Source: Micrasema longulum
Lineage: Eukaryota > Arthropoda > Insecta > Trichoptera > Brachycentridae
Direction: 5' to 3'
Length of the DNA stretch: 64,000 bases
Assembly: GCA_022494885.1 (NCBI GenBank)
Contig: JAGVSM010003564.1
Coordinates: 1 to 64,000, forward strand
The notes beneath the pieces are model-generated. The model was given only the letters and a program-made list of their open reading frames with translations, did no database searches and was not told where the DNA came from. Below are positions 40,790 to 52,600 of this stretch, in pieces (position 1 is the first letter of the stretch; each line of letters opens with the position of its first letter). Made by a program: the position numbers and the translations under genes.

Positions 40790-41519
40790 ATACGCTATAA
40801 TATACATGAAAAGACACATACGGAATTTCGATTTGTGTCTAATATCTCAAAGATTGTAGCCTGCAACCCTAATTGGGTACTAATTGCAATACTTCTAATA
40901 GGTTTTACTACGGTTTGTTCCGATCGAATAAACTAAAATCTCATCAGTTCCTTATTCGTTTCTAATTATCGGTGGAGATCAAAGCAATACAACTCATTTA
41001 TACAAAAAAGTACAAAAATACAATTAAATATACAACAGTAGGGAATTGGGACTGTGATGATTCTGGGGAATAAAAGCTCTGTATTAGAAAATACTTTGTA
41101 GTAAGAGAAAACGCCGTCTGATTTTTCTTCATACAAACGTATTCTCGTATTTTCTCCCTGGATTGTGGCACTACAGCGGTGATATTTTTACACACTATTG
41201 ATATTTACCATAGGCGTGTCCCTTTTGTTTTAGTTTTTTGATAAATTATTTGTTATGGCGCTAGGACCCATACAAAAGCCCAAAAAACGTTCAGTTTTAT
41301 CTGCCCTCTTTAGACGTACGATATACGCAAAGGTTTCGATACAGAAAAGTTCATTCTAATTCTCTTTCTTTAAAAAAATTATTTGAATTGGTTCAGATTT
41401 GGGATGCGGAAATCGAGAGTACGAGACGAGAGAGTGACAGAAAAACTATATTTAAATACCTATTCACAAAATCACTCATCCACCGGTTTAAATAGTCACT
41501 TTGCATACTTTACACATTC
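40790..41519. other. Unassigned AT-rich DNA
   Basis: No gene or repeat recognised. Confidence 0.4.
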
Positions 41520-41835
41520 ACTATTCTCTTATACAAGTGTGGATTTAATACTTGCAAGAAAACAAGCAACAAATTTAGATTTTAAAATCCAGCCTGTCTA
41601 CAAACATTTGAACACACTCAAAACATTGTTTTTTAAACTAACTGGTATAATAAGAAGTATAAAAAATAAATAAGTGTTTCCAGGTGAAATAATTCAGTCA
41701 AATGTATCTCACCCGTATCAATAAAGGTTTTAGCTCTTTTACTCTTAAACCAGCCAATAGCGGGCCCTAAAAATGCCTAGACTTTCATATTACTTTCTCA
41801 AATATATTTTCCCTCTCTTTGCAATGAATGTAGAT
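41520..41835 (+). repeat. Family F variant, copy F7
   Basis: AAAATCCAGCCTGTCTACAAAC, CACTCAAAACATTG, CCAGGTGAAATAATTCAG, ATGTATCTCACCCG, TAAACCAGCCAATAG, AATGCCTAGACTTTCATATTAC. It has diverged or lost segments but keeps the family order. Confidence 0.65.
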
Positions 41836-42159
41836 TTTTTTTGCCTTTTTTATGCTTACTTAGTTTGTTCTACCACCATAGTCGAGTGCAGTACCTAGCA
41901 TTTTTGACGACATTTTGTTAAATACGGATTCGGAATCACAAAGAAAATATTTTTATTTCAGTCTTACTTGCGTACCAATATTCCTTCAGGAACCATTAAA
42001 TTTAGGAAGCAAAACTGCAGTAACTAGGTTTTTAGTTTATAATTATTTTTATATGAAAAATAAATTAATCTCTCAGATTTTCCTTTTTTTATATAAATGA
42101 GATTTAGTGATGACATGCATAGTATTGAAACTACAACAAAAACAACATTATTATTTTTT

Positions 42160-42395
42160 TCTTGTTTTTCTCAGAAAACATTTTTGTGAAGGGAATATTA
42201 AAGTCTAGCCATTTACGGAGCTTAAGACCTGTTATTGGCTGGTTTAAGTGGCCACTTTCACACTGTGTAAACGCCTGGACTTCCATATTCCCTTCTCAAA
42301 AATGTTTCTCTCTCTATTGCAACAAATTTAGAACTAAATTACTCCCTAGGGAGAAAATCCAGCCTGTCTACAAACATTTTTAAATACTCATAACG
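42160..42395 (+). repeat. Family F short copy F8 (X arms and Y only)
   Basis: An inverted X (CAGAAAACATTTTTGTGAAGG ... TTATTGGCTGGTTTAAGTGG) is followed almost at once by direct X (ACGCCTGGACTTCCATATTCCC) and Y (TACTCCCTAGGGAGAAAATCC). The core is nearly absent, giving a compact foldback. Confidence 0.7.
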
Positions 42396-42409
42396 TGTTT
42401 GACCATTTT

Positions 42410-42500
42410 GACTATTTTTTTCATGCATTTTCAAGAAACTTCGTTGTACAATTAAATACTCTAATTTTTACGGCGTGTAAGAAAACATTTTTTTCCGAAA
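42410..42500 (+). repeat. Family M dispersed repeat, copy 1
   Basis: AAACTTCGTTGTACAATTAAATACTCTAATTTTTAC(G)GCGTGTAAGAAAACATT matches 50258-50316 with few changes, same orientation. Unknown class. Confidence 0.6.
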
Positions 42501-43200
42501 TTTCCGTACCACGGAACTTCCTAATTTAAAATTAAAGTTGTGTTTTAATTATTGGCGTTATTTTATAGATGATCTATAGAAGTTGGAAAACTTTTGCGTT
42601 TGTATCGCCGAATAATCTATGTTTATAATACAAACTATAACTTTACTAGTACTGTGTACCGGCTACCGACTGCCGGCTAGACAATTGAGGTGATTAATGA
42701 GTCCTTTGTGCTGTATGAAGGGTTATTAATATGTATGGCGAAGGAGAATATGATGCTATGAAAAGTGATCCTAACTAATGCATGTTTCGAAAACATGAGA
42801 ATACTCGACCCCAGTTGTGCAACGAATTGATTACTTGGAGTTTTGCATGTTTACGTTATTTTACGTAGTTTCCTTCATAAAATAACATATTTTTGCATAT
42901 ACATATATGCATGTACGTTTTCATCAGATGTTAACATGGTAAACACTGGCATATTTTTTTCAAATGCCTAATTTCAAAAATACTTAGACTTGGGTACCAA
43001 TGAAAGAATATACGATTGTCTCAAGCACTCTTTACATCTCACTATTGACTCTATATAATAAAGTACCACTGTTATAAAACGCCATTTGCTCTCAGAGCTC
43101 CGCTGTGGTGGTCGGTTTTCTCGCGCTGTGATAAGCGTTAGCCAATGGTTTTTACATGTTTTTAGCGGTTATTTGTCAAATAATATTACCTTGTTAAAAT
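42501..43200. other. Unassigned AT-rich DNA
   Basis: No gene or repeat recognised. Confidence 0.4.
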
Positions 43201-43219
43201 AATAATATCAATTCGTTAA

Positions 43220-43512
43220 AACTTAACGATAGAAGAAAAATTATAGACCTTTTAAATATATTCAAAATTGTAAATTCAATATGGGATTGCCCTGAACCAT
43301 TATCTCTCATCAACAGGCTGCCTTTAAGAATGACTAGACAGGTGCCACCGTTTTGTAGCAACAATTCACGGACAGTGTATACTTGTAATGCCGTATTAAA
43401 TAGACTTCATAAACTCGGCAATAGTTATTCCCACGTATCTGATATATTTAGTTTTGGGTATTGTTCCTATAGAACAAACCTTTTGAACTTTTTCAAAGAT
43501 GGTGAATGGTAA
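43220..43512 (+). pseudogene. LINE C-terminal fragment (+)
   Basis: The + frame reads LNDRRKIIDLLNIFKIVNSI, WDCPEPLSLINRLPLRMTRQ, VPPFCSNNSRTVYTCNAVLN, then LNFFKDGEW-stop (TAA 43510). This is the RRxxxDLxxxFKIxNxxxDCPxLLxxIxxxxP... C-terminal block of CR1/Jockey-like LINEs. Only the last ~95 codons remain. Confidence 0.75.
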
Positions 43513-43825
43513 TTATATTGATTTATTAATGCATTTCAAAATATACACAGTTTTTTGTTCACTTTGCCCAGCTGTATGAAACAGTACTTATGATTTTCTT
43601 GTTGTATTACTGTAGAATGTTTTATTATTTAAACTTTCTACTGAATATGCTGTATAATTTTTAGGTTAATTTTTTAAATATAAATCTTGTATAATTTTTA
43701 GGTTTAATTTTTTTTTATAAATCTTGGGTATGAGGAAATTTATGTTTTTTTTTTTTTAATATTAAGCTAAACATGATAGTATTATAAATGATTGTAAAAG
43801 GCAGATTTGCCGTTTATGTTAATAA

Positions 43826-43851
43826 ATATATAAATATATATATATATATAG
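43826..43851. repeat. TA microsatellite at LINE-A junction
   Basis: TATATAAATATATATATATATATA immediately precedes the 5'-truncated LINE-A copy and may be its target. Confidence 0.7.
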
Positions 43852-45035
43852 TTCCTGGCAAAACATCAGAAACTTTTCTGCGCATTTGTCGATCTGCAAA
43901 AGGCATTTGATAGAGTTGACAGAGAGAAATTGTGGAAGGTTTTATCGGAGTATGGAGTAAATGGTAACCTGACAAGGGCTATTGCATCACTGTATAAGGA
44001 CAGCACAGCATGTGTGAAGGTGAATGGGTCATTCACATCGTGGTTTAATATTCCGAAAAGAGTCAAACAGGGATGTGTAATGTCACCATGGTTGTTCAAC
44101 ATATACATCGATAACTGTATGAAAGAACTGAAAGATTTAAGAATGGGAGCAAAAATGAATGGTATAACTATTAACTGTCTTCTGTATGCGGATGATGCCG
44201 TGCTTCTTGCTAGCAGCAAAGAAGACCTTCAATTCTTAGTAACAAAAGTCTACGAGGTATGCAAGAAAAGCGATTTGCTTATGAATGTTGATAAATCGAA
44301 ATTGATGGTTTTTGAAAGGGATGAAAATATAACTAAATGTGAGATCAGCGTGAACGGAGATATTCTGAATCAGGTGGAGAATTTGTGTACCTAGGAAGTA
44401 TGTTTACTAGGAACGGAAAGGCCGAGAAAGATATTGAAAGGAGGGTGAGTGCCGGGAACAGGGTGAACGGTGCACTGAAACCTACTTTGGCAAACAAATT
44501 TTTATCGCAGGAGGCTAAACTAGCAGTTCACAACGGAGTTCTAGTTCCAACTCTAATGTATGGGAGCGAAATATGGAATTGGAAAAATAATGATGAAAGT
44601 AGGTTGAATGCTGTTGAAATGCGATCCCTCAGGCGAATGTGTGGTAAAACAATGTATGATAGGTGCACAAATGTCGAGATCCGTGAAGTGTGTAAGGCTG
44701 AGACATGCATTATTGACAGAATTAAAAAAGGGGTGCTGCGTTGGTTTGGACATGTAGAGCGAATGGACAGCAAAAGAACGACTAAAAAGATCTACGATGC
44801 AAATGTTGATGGATGCAGAAAACGAGGAAGACCGAGAAAGACATGGCACGATCAAGTCCATCAAATACTTGAGATGGACATGTCAAAAGTAGGAATAATC
44901 GGCGTGCGTGCATGAGAAGATGTATGAATGTAGAGGAAGCGAGGTCTGTATGCCAAGATAGGGTGTTATGGCGTTCTATCCTCTCTGCCTACCCCTACGG
45001 GGAAACGGCGTGATGGTTTGTTGTTGTTGTTGTTG
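43852..45035 (+). pseudogene. LINE-A copy 1: reverse transcriptase remnant
   Basis: Open in one frame from 43852 to 44394: KLFCAFVDLQKAFDRVDREK (RT motif with catalytic Asp), RVKQGCVMSPWLFNIYIDNC, LLYADDAVLLASSKED (YADD active site), VDKSKLMVF. A single-base loss near 44378 shifts the frame; the next frame (44385-44915) continues VYLGSMFTRNGKAEKDIERR, NGVLVPTLMYGSEIWNW, KGVLRWFGHVERMDSKR and RKRGRPRKTWHDQVHQILEM. The 3' UTR ends CTCTGCCTACCCCTACGGGG and a (GTT)n tail at 45018-45038. The endonuclease and the first RT motifs are missing. This is the most complete LINE coding region in the window, broken by truncation and one frameshift. Confidence 0.93.
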
Positions 45036-45038
45036 TTA

Positions 45039-46047
45039 TATATATATATTTATACTTTATTAAAGCAATTACCTATAAATGTTCCATTTTTCAGATTTTA
45101 AATCCCTCATTTTTGTATGTCCATTGACTACACAACACCGGAAAGCGCGGAAGTAGCACAGTAAGGGAAGGGAGTGTTTTATGGATTTAAGTGTAAAGGT
45201 TCTCACTTTATTTGTTCGACGTCTCTAAGCTTCAATTCATACAGCACCTAATTTTTTGGTTTTGAATCATTCATAATGTTTTAAAACGTTTGGCGACTGT
45301 TGTGTGATCAACTCTTATGACTCTGTAAGTTCGTTTTGCATCCGACATGGGTCGTCATCATCGATCTTTGAGTAATGCTTCCAATTCTTCATCTTCAATT
45401 TTTTTAATGCCTGGCGCATTAAAAAAAACCATGTATAAAATAATGCTAGCTTTTAAGCTTTGACAAGGGAATAGTCGTGTTCTGAAACTGTTCGGCATAT
45501 TAAATTTATTTTATTGATTTTACTGAAAAACTAAATACTTAGTTAAATTATTTAATACCGAAAATCACAAATTCAGTCGTTCGAAAGTGAAGGTAGTTAG
45601 AGTGTTAATTAATCCGTACCTACAATAAATAATTTGAGCAATTGAAGGCCTAGTTTTCTAACTTGAATACGAAGGCGTTTTCTACGTTTGTCTGCGATTT
45701 ATTAAATCAATTAAGAGTGTAAATTTTCATTAACACTTTCACGCGGCAGTTAAAGCCTCCATAAATAAATGCCATAAAATCCTTATTTATTATCCTTTCA
45801 GACGCCTGGGGTGAGAGGGTTATGAGAACAATAGGCAGGAAGGCAAAGGACATCGCAGGACTCGCTTTGATGGGAGAGCAAAGTTTGCCATAGGACACCA
45901 AAGGGTTATCTGCAGATATTTTATGAGCAAAAGGAACAATTAATTCAGAAAATTAACATTTTGGAATTTTTTGAAACGGGGCGGCTAAATTTCGTAAGTA
46001 TTTTGTTGAAACCAATTTTAATGATTCAGCATCTTTGTTGTCTTCTT
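45039..46047. other. Unassigned AT-rich DNA
   Basis: No gene recognised; short open frames show no domain. Confidence 0.4.
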
Positions 46048-46185
46048 TTCCACACATGATGGTGCATAGGGGACTTAATTGGTACACCAAAAGCAGTGCA
46101 TTTTGATCATTTATTAGATAAATGAAGGCAAGATAATCAGTCTCACGCTATGGAACTAAAAAACATTCCAGTAAAATTCTTTTTT
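46048..46185 (-). mobile_element. SINE A 3' part (minus strand)
   Basis: On minus: CACGCTATGGAACT-inverse body, GACTGATTATCTTGCC, GTGTACCAATTAAGTCCCC, TATGCACCATCATGTGTGG. The head has been replaced by a T-run (46171-46188 on +). Confidence 0.7.
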
Positions 46186-47404
46186 TTTTTTTATGGAGAC
46201 TAAGACCCACAGCAGCCGTAGAGTCAATGATGATGATTATGATGGCAATCATAAAATAAAGGAACATTAAAATTATCTTAGCAAAAGCTCGATTCCTTTT
46301 GAATTTTCAATGTAGAATTCTATAATACAATTATCATTCTGTTTACTGTTTCAAATTATTTTTTTATTTTTAAAATAAATTTCTCTTACATTTTTAGGTT
46401 TATATAAAATATTTTACCTTCATTATTGCAACCTTGTGTTTATTTTTTAAAATTGTTAAAGTTTCTCATTATTATAAGATTATGTTTGTTTTCATTTTGA
46501 AAAAATTCTTATAATTTTTCTAGTTATTAAGTTTTATCTTCCTTTATATATTTTACTGTAAGTTTCTCTAATCAGGTTTTTAGCGGGTTTTTTCTGCTGG
46601 CGCCTATTTCAATTTTGGTTGGAATTTTGTTAGTTTATTTATATATGTTTATTATTTCCATAATTATTTTATGTTATTCTTATACTTTTATTTTTGCTGT
46701 CTATTGTTTGTGTCTATATTGTTTTTCGTGCTGTTTTTATTTTTATTGTAAATTAATGTAACTTGTTTTTGGCCGATGTTATTATGGTTTGGTAAAAGGC
46801 CCTAATAAACGAAAAAAAATGAAAATATACTGTCAATTACAAACACCTCTCTCCCGCTTCCACTTCCACAAAGTCTACTATATACCATTAAGTCTTTCTA
46901 CTTTTTTAATAATAATTTTCCATGTTTGGAAATGTGTCCATAAAAATGCCCATTGGGCGTATATATAAATAAATAAATTAAATTAATCAAACTAACATGT
47001 CCGAATTTGCGTATTTTTTCTACAATGACTAAAATTTGTATTTATAAATGAACACGATTTTCATTTTCAACATTCTAATCACGTTCCGAATTAAGAGTAA
47101 AATTTAACAAATGTTTGTAAAAAATATTTGCCCGCCCGGCTGAGAGAAGAATTTTTCAACTCTTGTTTTGTACAAAGCAAAGTTTATTTTTTTTAATTTA
47201 ATCTTTGTCCACCAACCCCTCACCAAACTTTTCTTCTTACAACTCATAATATGCTTTGCATATTTTTCATTTATTTTATTTAAGTTTAAATATGTAAGTC
47301 CTGCTTTTTTCTGCTAGCCTTTTTTTAAAATTATCACCTGGTAACACTATCTTGAGAGACTCTTTTAAACGAAATACTATCTATTTTAGTTAATATAATT
47401 AAAG
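46186..47404. other. Unassigned AT-rich DNA with retroelement tails
   Basis: Two tail-like ends: GGTAAAAGGCCCTAATAAACG (46790) and AATGCCCATTGGGCGTATATATAAATAAATAAA (46946-46978, like family K). No coding remnant. Confidence 0.4.
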
Positions 47405-47530
47405 GGGTGAAATCCAGTCTTTTGTCTACGAACATTTGGACAAACTCAAATATTGTAATTAAAGGGGTTAACGTGGCTATACTTCCTCGTTCTCTTCTCA
47501 AAGAGGTTCATGATTTCTGTTGAAATATCC
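47405..47530 (+). repeat. Family F fragment F9
   Basis: GGTGAAATCCAGTCTTTTGTC, CGAACATTTGGACAAACTC (Y module), then a decayed X (CGTTCTCTTCTCAAAGAGG, TTTCTGTTGAAAT). Confidence 0.5.
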
Positions 47531-48138
47531 ATGAATAATAACATTATTTAGACTACGCAGAAAAGGGTAGGAAATTCCTCGTATGAAAACCTTCGTACAA
47601 GTTCCTTTGTAACCCTGTACGTTTCCGGCCAGTTAAAATGGTACTTAATAAAATTAATCCGGCCCAATTTATTAGGTGGTGCAAAATGAAGAACCGCAAT
47701 CAATAATAGGCAAAAAGAGGACAATTTTTTAACTATACATTAAAACCGGTAGCAGCATATTCATGTTTTCAATTACCAAGAAAATTTAAACAAATTGACT
47801 GTATAACAGAACAAAGCCATTAGAGTTATTTTTAAAATAAACAGATACACAAGTCAATGTTAAATAAATTAAAAATATAAGCACACAGACAAATAATGTT
47901 TTACAATACCATAAATTGGTGCATAAAATATCACCTAAAAAAAAACACAGAATTTAGGAAAAAAAATATAAAAGCCATCTAGAACATGATCATTGATCAT
48001 AATACTGAAAAAATAAGACTTTATGCAGGAAAAATTTAAGTCACAAAACTTCATTTTATATTAAAAGTCAGTAAAAAAGTATTATGACACGAGAAAAAAC
48101 ATTTATGAAAAAAAAAACAAATTTCTAACAAAAGTTAA
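47531..48138. other. Unassigned AT-rich DNA
   Basis: A-rich, no feature recognised. Confidence 0.4.
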
Positions 48139-48168
48139 GAAATATAATAATAATAATAATAATAATAA
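48139..48168. repeat. (AAT)n microsatellite next to PLE tail
   Basis: ATAATAATAATAATAATAAT-type run; on minus (TTA)n, lying at the 3' side of the hammerhead-like motif at 48222-48263. Confidence 0.8.
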
Positions 48169-48221
48169 AATCTACTGAATATTATTAAATATTTTTATAT
48201 AACCACTTACCGACTTTTCTA

Positions 48222-48263
48222 TGTCTACCGGTTTCGAGACGCACACGTCTCGTCGTCGGGACA
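48222..48263 (-). ncRNA. Hammerhead-like motif, near-consensus
   Basis: Minus: stem I TGTC (48263-48260) with GACA (48225-48222). The core CCGACGA (48259-48253) has one change from CUGANGA; one C follows. Stem II is a perfect GAGACG/CGTCTC with loop TGTG, GAAA is at 48235-48232, stem III is ACCGGT (48232-48227), and A (48226) is at the cleavage position. The U-to-C change in the core would be expected to impair cleavage. Confidence 0.68.
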
Positions 48264-48770
48264 CCAATTAAACCAACATGCAAAACTCACTGTACACCTT
48301 CACCATAGTAATTGAACAAATATATCAAACCAATACGACATGCATTTTAGTAAGCACATGCACTGATTAGGACAAACATGCACTATAGAATCTTTTCATT
48401 TACATAGCACAAAATAATATAATCCACTTTATTAAAAAATATATTTGTTGCATCTATCTATATGTAGGTAAAACCGTAACTATGTGTTAAACAACTTATA
48501 AATGAAATATGTATACATTGTTATTAGAGCCTACATAATAACATGTTTGTATGAGCCCTTCTTACCCGTCACAATAGAGCAATATAGCTTCACAGGTCGC
48601 AGTGACGTCAGGAGCTTGCATAGCACTGACCCCCACCACTTAGAATAAGAATAAGTAATACTTTACTATAAAAAAATATTTATTCTAATAATGCATGTCT
48701 ATTATACTGAATGCATTATATGTTTCAGGGGAAACGATAAATAAATATTTTATTCGTTTAACTCTAATAT

Positions 48771-48809
48771 GCCGACCGGTTTCGGACACGACTGTTCCAT
48801 TGTCAAGGC
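48771..48809 (-). ncRNA. Hammerhead-like motif (degenerate)
   Basis: Minus: stem I GCC (48809-48807) with GGC (48773-48771), core TTGACAA (48806-48800), one T, stem II GGAACA/TGTCC with a bulge, GAAA (48783-48780), stem III ACCGGT (48780-48775), cleavage-position C (48774). It lies about 550 bp from the previous motif, same strand, separated by unrecognised AT-rich DNA. Confidence 0.6.
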
Positions 48810-48812
48810 TTA

Positions 48813-50239
48813 AAAAAATAACTAACTTTTAATATTTTGAATTATACCAAAGCTTTACAACAAATTACAAGTAGGTACATTGTATTTTGTTTTAAAAAAA
48901 TATTTATCGATCTCAATTGTTTTCCAAAATAATAATACATTGCGTTGCGTATTTAGATACATAATTAATAGAATATACACTTAAATATGTAGGAAGTATT
49001 TAAAACTGTATTAACATTTTGTAATTTCTCTCTTTATATTAAGGTTTCTTTGTATATTCTTACATGTAAAAAAATAAATAGTAAAATTACATATTTAATT
49101 GTCCTCGGCACGGGTAACCCCAAATAAGGTCACATTATTTTAATTATGGATTATTGTTTATAATGTGAAAAAAATTATATGTAAATAAGTTTACTAATTA
49201 ATAATAATTAATAACGTTTCTACCTCTCGAATAGAGTAAAAGAGGGGAATTTGTTTTATTTTCATTTTTATATTCTATAAAAGTTCCATAAAATAAGATC
49301 TTATATGTATTCTAAAAGAAATATAATTAATTTTCTACTGTATATGATCAGGATAGGGTGAATCTCGTGTGTTAAGGCTGTGATCTGGTAAAACGCACGC
49401 AAAATCATACGATTTCGCCATTTTAAAACAAATGTTTTTTTTATCGCGCAATAATAAAAAAATATTAAAACACAAATTAAATAAAAACAAAAATTTTTAA
49501 ATGTATTCCCATTAAAAAATACACTTAAAAGTTGTTTGTAACTAAAATATAATTACTTTTAGATCGGCAGATTACGGCATTTTAAATTAAGACTAAACAT
49601 AGGTATCTGGATTTTCATATAAAGACAAGTATTGAACTAAAATTTGTTGTAATAATTTGAAGACAATAAATTGATCATAAAAATGGCAGAGGCAAAATTT
49701 ATTTATTAATTTATTTTTTTGTTTTTGAAAAGAAATAAAAGCATTTTAAATCACATACATTTTTGTGACATTTTCCTTTATTTCTACGTAAAGACATGCC
49801 TTCGGTAATACGTAAAAAAATACATTTATAGAAATATTTTAGTTGAAACCTTTTGTTATAAAATTGTATTCTCTATTTTTTTAAAAGAAGATAGTTCTGT
49901 TTGTAATATTCAATTTGTAACAATGTCTTTTTTACGTTTTTATTGCCTTCTAATCTGCCCTTACCGGTACCGCTTGTTTTTTTGTTTTCTGTTTACTATC
50001 CGTTTTTTATTTTATTTCGAACATCTCCAACGAAATTACGACTCACGGAACGTCACCGAAAATTACTAATCATTTAAGAGTGGAACCCCGTACAATTCCA
50101 AAAATTACTTTTTTGTGCATGCTAAAAGTCAAAACACTCTTAACGTCAAAAAACATTACTACCCCGGAAACTGGAAGTCTGCTGCCGGTGGCCACATGAA
50201 TGTAACATTTGACGTTGCATAGTAGTTCATTTTTATTTA
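48813..50239. other. Unassigned AT-rich DNA
   Basis: No gene or repeat recognised in about 1.4 kb. Confidence 0.4.
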
Positions 50240-50330
50240 AACCATTTTTATATATTTTCGTGAAACTTGGTGTTACAATTAAATGCTCTAATTTTTACCG
50301 CGTGTAAGAAAACATTGTTTATTTACAATT
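50240..50330 (+). repeat. Family M dispersed repeat, copy 2
   Basis: GTTACAATTAAATGCTCTAATTTTTACCGCGTGTAAGAAAACATTG matches 42440-42495. Confidence 0.6.
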
Positions 50331-50729
50331 GCACGTAGCACTGACCTTCTTCATTGTATTATCAATGAAAAATGAAACACTTTTTATTTAATCCATTTTA
50401 ACGGTAGGTACAAATATTACGGGTAGGTATCATATAAAATACTGAAAAATTACTTCTAATCAATAAACAAGGTTTTTTTATACTTTAATGTTGTGAGTTA
50501 AATTTCCTGACACATCAAAGACACATTGAAATAACTTCCGGGCCAAATCAATCATCATTTTTCCTTGAAAACATTGAAAAAAATACGAAAAAACATGTAT
50601 TAACACACATTTTCCGCGAACTGATTTTACTAAAAATTCTGAATACGAATAGTTGCTTATTTTGGAAAATAAAATATATTCGGAAAATGTTAAGGTGTGA
50701 AATTGTTATATTTGGCGGCGCCCTCTATA

Positions 50730-50809
50730 GGCAGCGTGGCCGAGCGGTCTAAGGCGCTGGTTTTAGGCACCAGTCCGAAAGGGCGTGGGTTCGAATCCCA
50801 CCGCTGTCA
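50730..50809 (+). tRNA. tRNA-Leu-TAG: tRNA-Leu, anticodon UAG
   Basis: 80 bases fold as a complete class II tRNA. The acceptor GGCAGCG pairs with CGCTGTC (one G-U), with discriminator A. D arm GCC/GGC with A box TGGCCGAGCGG. Anticodon stem CTGGT/ACCAG, loop TTTAGGC, giving UAG (50764-50766), which reads CUA. Long variable arm (TCCGAAAGGGC), T arm GTGGG..CCCAC with B box GGTTCGAATCC. A T-run (50814-50819) follows as RNA polymerase III terminator. No intron. It looks functional. Confidence 0.96.
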
Positions 50810-50813
50810 GCCG

Positions 50814-50819
50814 TTTTTT
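50814..50819 (+). terminator. Pol III terminator of tRNA-Leu-TAG
   Basis: Six T residues four bases after the tRNA 3' end. Confidence 0.85.
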
Positions 50820-52310
50820 ATACGTTATTTTAATTAAATACACAAACAATATTGTTTATTCTTTTTAAATGTGTAAATTTCGATATTTCAAATAAAAAGT
50901 TTAAAAACATACAAAATAAAAACTCTTTTGTAAATCTGTTATTAATTATTAATACTCGTAGTATCGTCGTTAAAAGTAATTATTTTAATAAAATCATGCG
51001 ATATACAGAAAACTGAATGCTTTATTTTTCCCGCATAGCATGTTGCCTACATCTGTTGGCACATTTATTATAATTACGCCTGTCCGCCCCCCGATTTCGC
51101 CCTTATCAATAAAAAATGTTTTAATCGCAGTGAATTCACCAAAAATACAATCCCCAGAATTTCAAAAATTAAAAGCAATTTCTCATATGTAACGTCTGCC
51201 TGTATAAAAATCGATCTTATCCTAATATATTTTCGTTAGCGTAGGTACTAATTTCCCTAATGCATTCAGAGAAAAATCGCCCCTCATCTTCCCATCCCTC
51301 TGGTATTAAAAAATAATCGATATTTTACTCGAAATGGACATTGAACTTACTACTTGAGGGTCAAATGAAGAATAATAATAATCGCATCCCAAATTATAAA
51401 TTGGGGGAAGATTATTTATTGCAAATGGCGTCCTTCAGCATTAGATTTGGCGGGAGTTTTTTGTTGTAAGTTAGATTTAGTGTTGAGGTAGGTCGTAGTT
51501 CGATCCCTCGATTCGATTTTTGAATGTCAATGTCATTTAATCTCCCCTGAATAAATGCTCCTGTAATCTAATAATTGTTTTGCAGGGGTTGTAAATTATA
51601 TATTTCACGTCATATTTAGGGCGTATTAAATAGTAATAAAATTGTTTTTCTTTCTATAGTATAGTTTGTCCATTTTCACGGTGATTCACAAACGTTATTA
51701 TTATTTATGAGTTAGTTCTGTAGATTTCGTATAATTTTATTTGTACGTATAGGGGATATTGCTGTGTTATAACTTTAACTTAACATAGACAAATACAATT
51801 ACATATTTAAGTATGGTACAAATACATGCTACTTATAGCAATATCGAAGTTCGATCATTTTTCAAATTAATTAAGGATGCCTATTTACAAAATTTGTAAA
51901 TTTAACATCCAAACATAAATACAGATCGTCTTAATTGTTTATGCGTGTTTTTTCGTTTAATTAATTTTGGTTTATGTAAAATAAATTATGTAATCTGTAA
52001 ACACGGATTTCGGCTGTTATCAGTCGTATTTTATAAAAAAAAAAACTGTGGTTTCAGATTATTTGCTTATTTTTAAGTTTTTTCGCCATTTTATCATATT
52101 TTGGTAAAAAGTCCCAATAAATGATAAAATACTTTTAAATTAAAAACACTGTTTTTTCAGTAAGTAGGTATTTCTTTCTGCGATATTTTCAATTTTTGTG
52201 GAAAATATGTTTTGAAAATTTTGTACATAAGCGTCCGTGTTTTTTTATAGTCAATTACAATATGTAAAACACTTTTTTTATATCCTATGTCATTAAATGT
52301 TATTTAAATT
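50820..52310. other. Unassigned AT-rich DNA
   Basis: No gene recognised. At 51998-52028, minus, ACTGATAACAGCCGAAATCC recalls a strongly decayed hammerhead-like core (CTGATAA ... GAAA) without a convincing stem II. Confidence 0.35.
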
Positions 52311-52600
52311 AATATCGCTGCTTCTACTAGCACGCCATTTCCCGATAGAGATAGGCAGAGAGCATAGACCGCCACACACGTCTATCGTGGTATATTGTAC
52401 TTTCCTAGCTTCTTGCATTTTTATACATATTGTCATACATGCCCTTCGGTTGCGTCTGCTTTTGACATGACGAGACTTGAACTTTTGGTCCATCTGATAA
52501 TGACACGTCTTTTTTGGTCGTCCCCGTCCTACGTTACAATCATTCTCGCCATATGTATTTGTTTTACCATTATTTCGTCATCCGTTCGCTCTATTTTGTA
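52311..52600 (-). pseudogene. LINE-A copy 3: C-terminal and 3' end (minus strand)
   Basis: Minus: AATAGAGCGAACGGATGACG (ERTDD, as in LINE-A GHVERMDD), GGACGGGGACGACCAAAAAAG (GRPKK), CTCGTCATGTCAAAAGCAG, and 3' end CTCTGCCTATCTCTATCGGG, as at 30520 and 44985. The 66-codon frame at 52293-52493 is a by-product in the 3' region. Heavily truncated. Confidence 0.75.

Noticed and set aside
44528..44864. Minus ORFs of 81 and 103 codons
   Set aside because: Antisense shadows of the LINE-A coding frame.
51998..52028. CTGATAA...GAAA on minus as another hammerhead
   Set aside because: Stem II is missing and stem I does not pair; mentioned only as a decayed resemblance.
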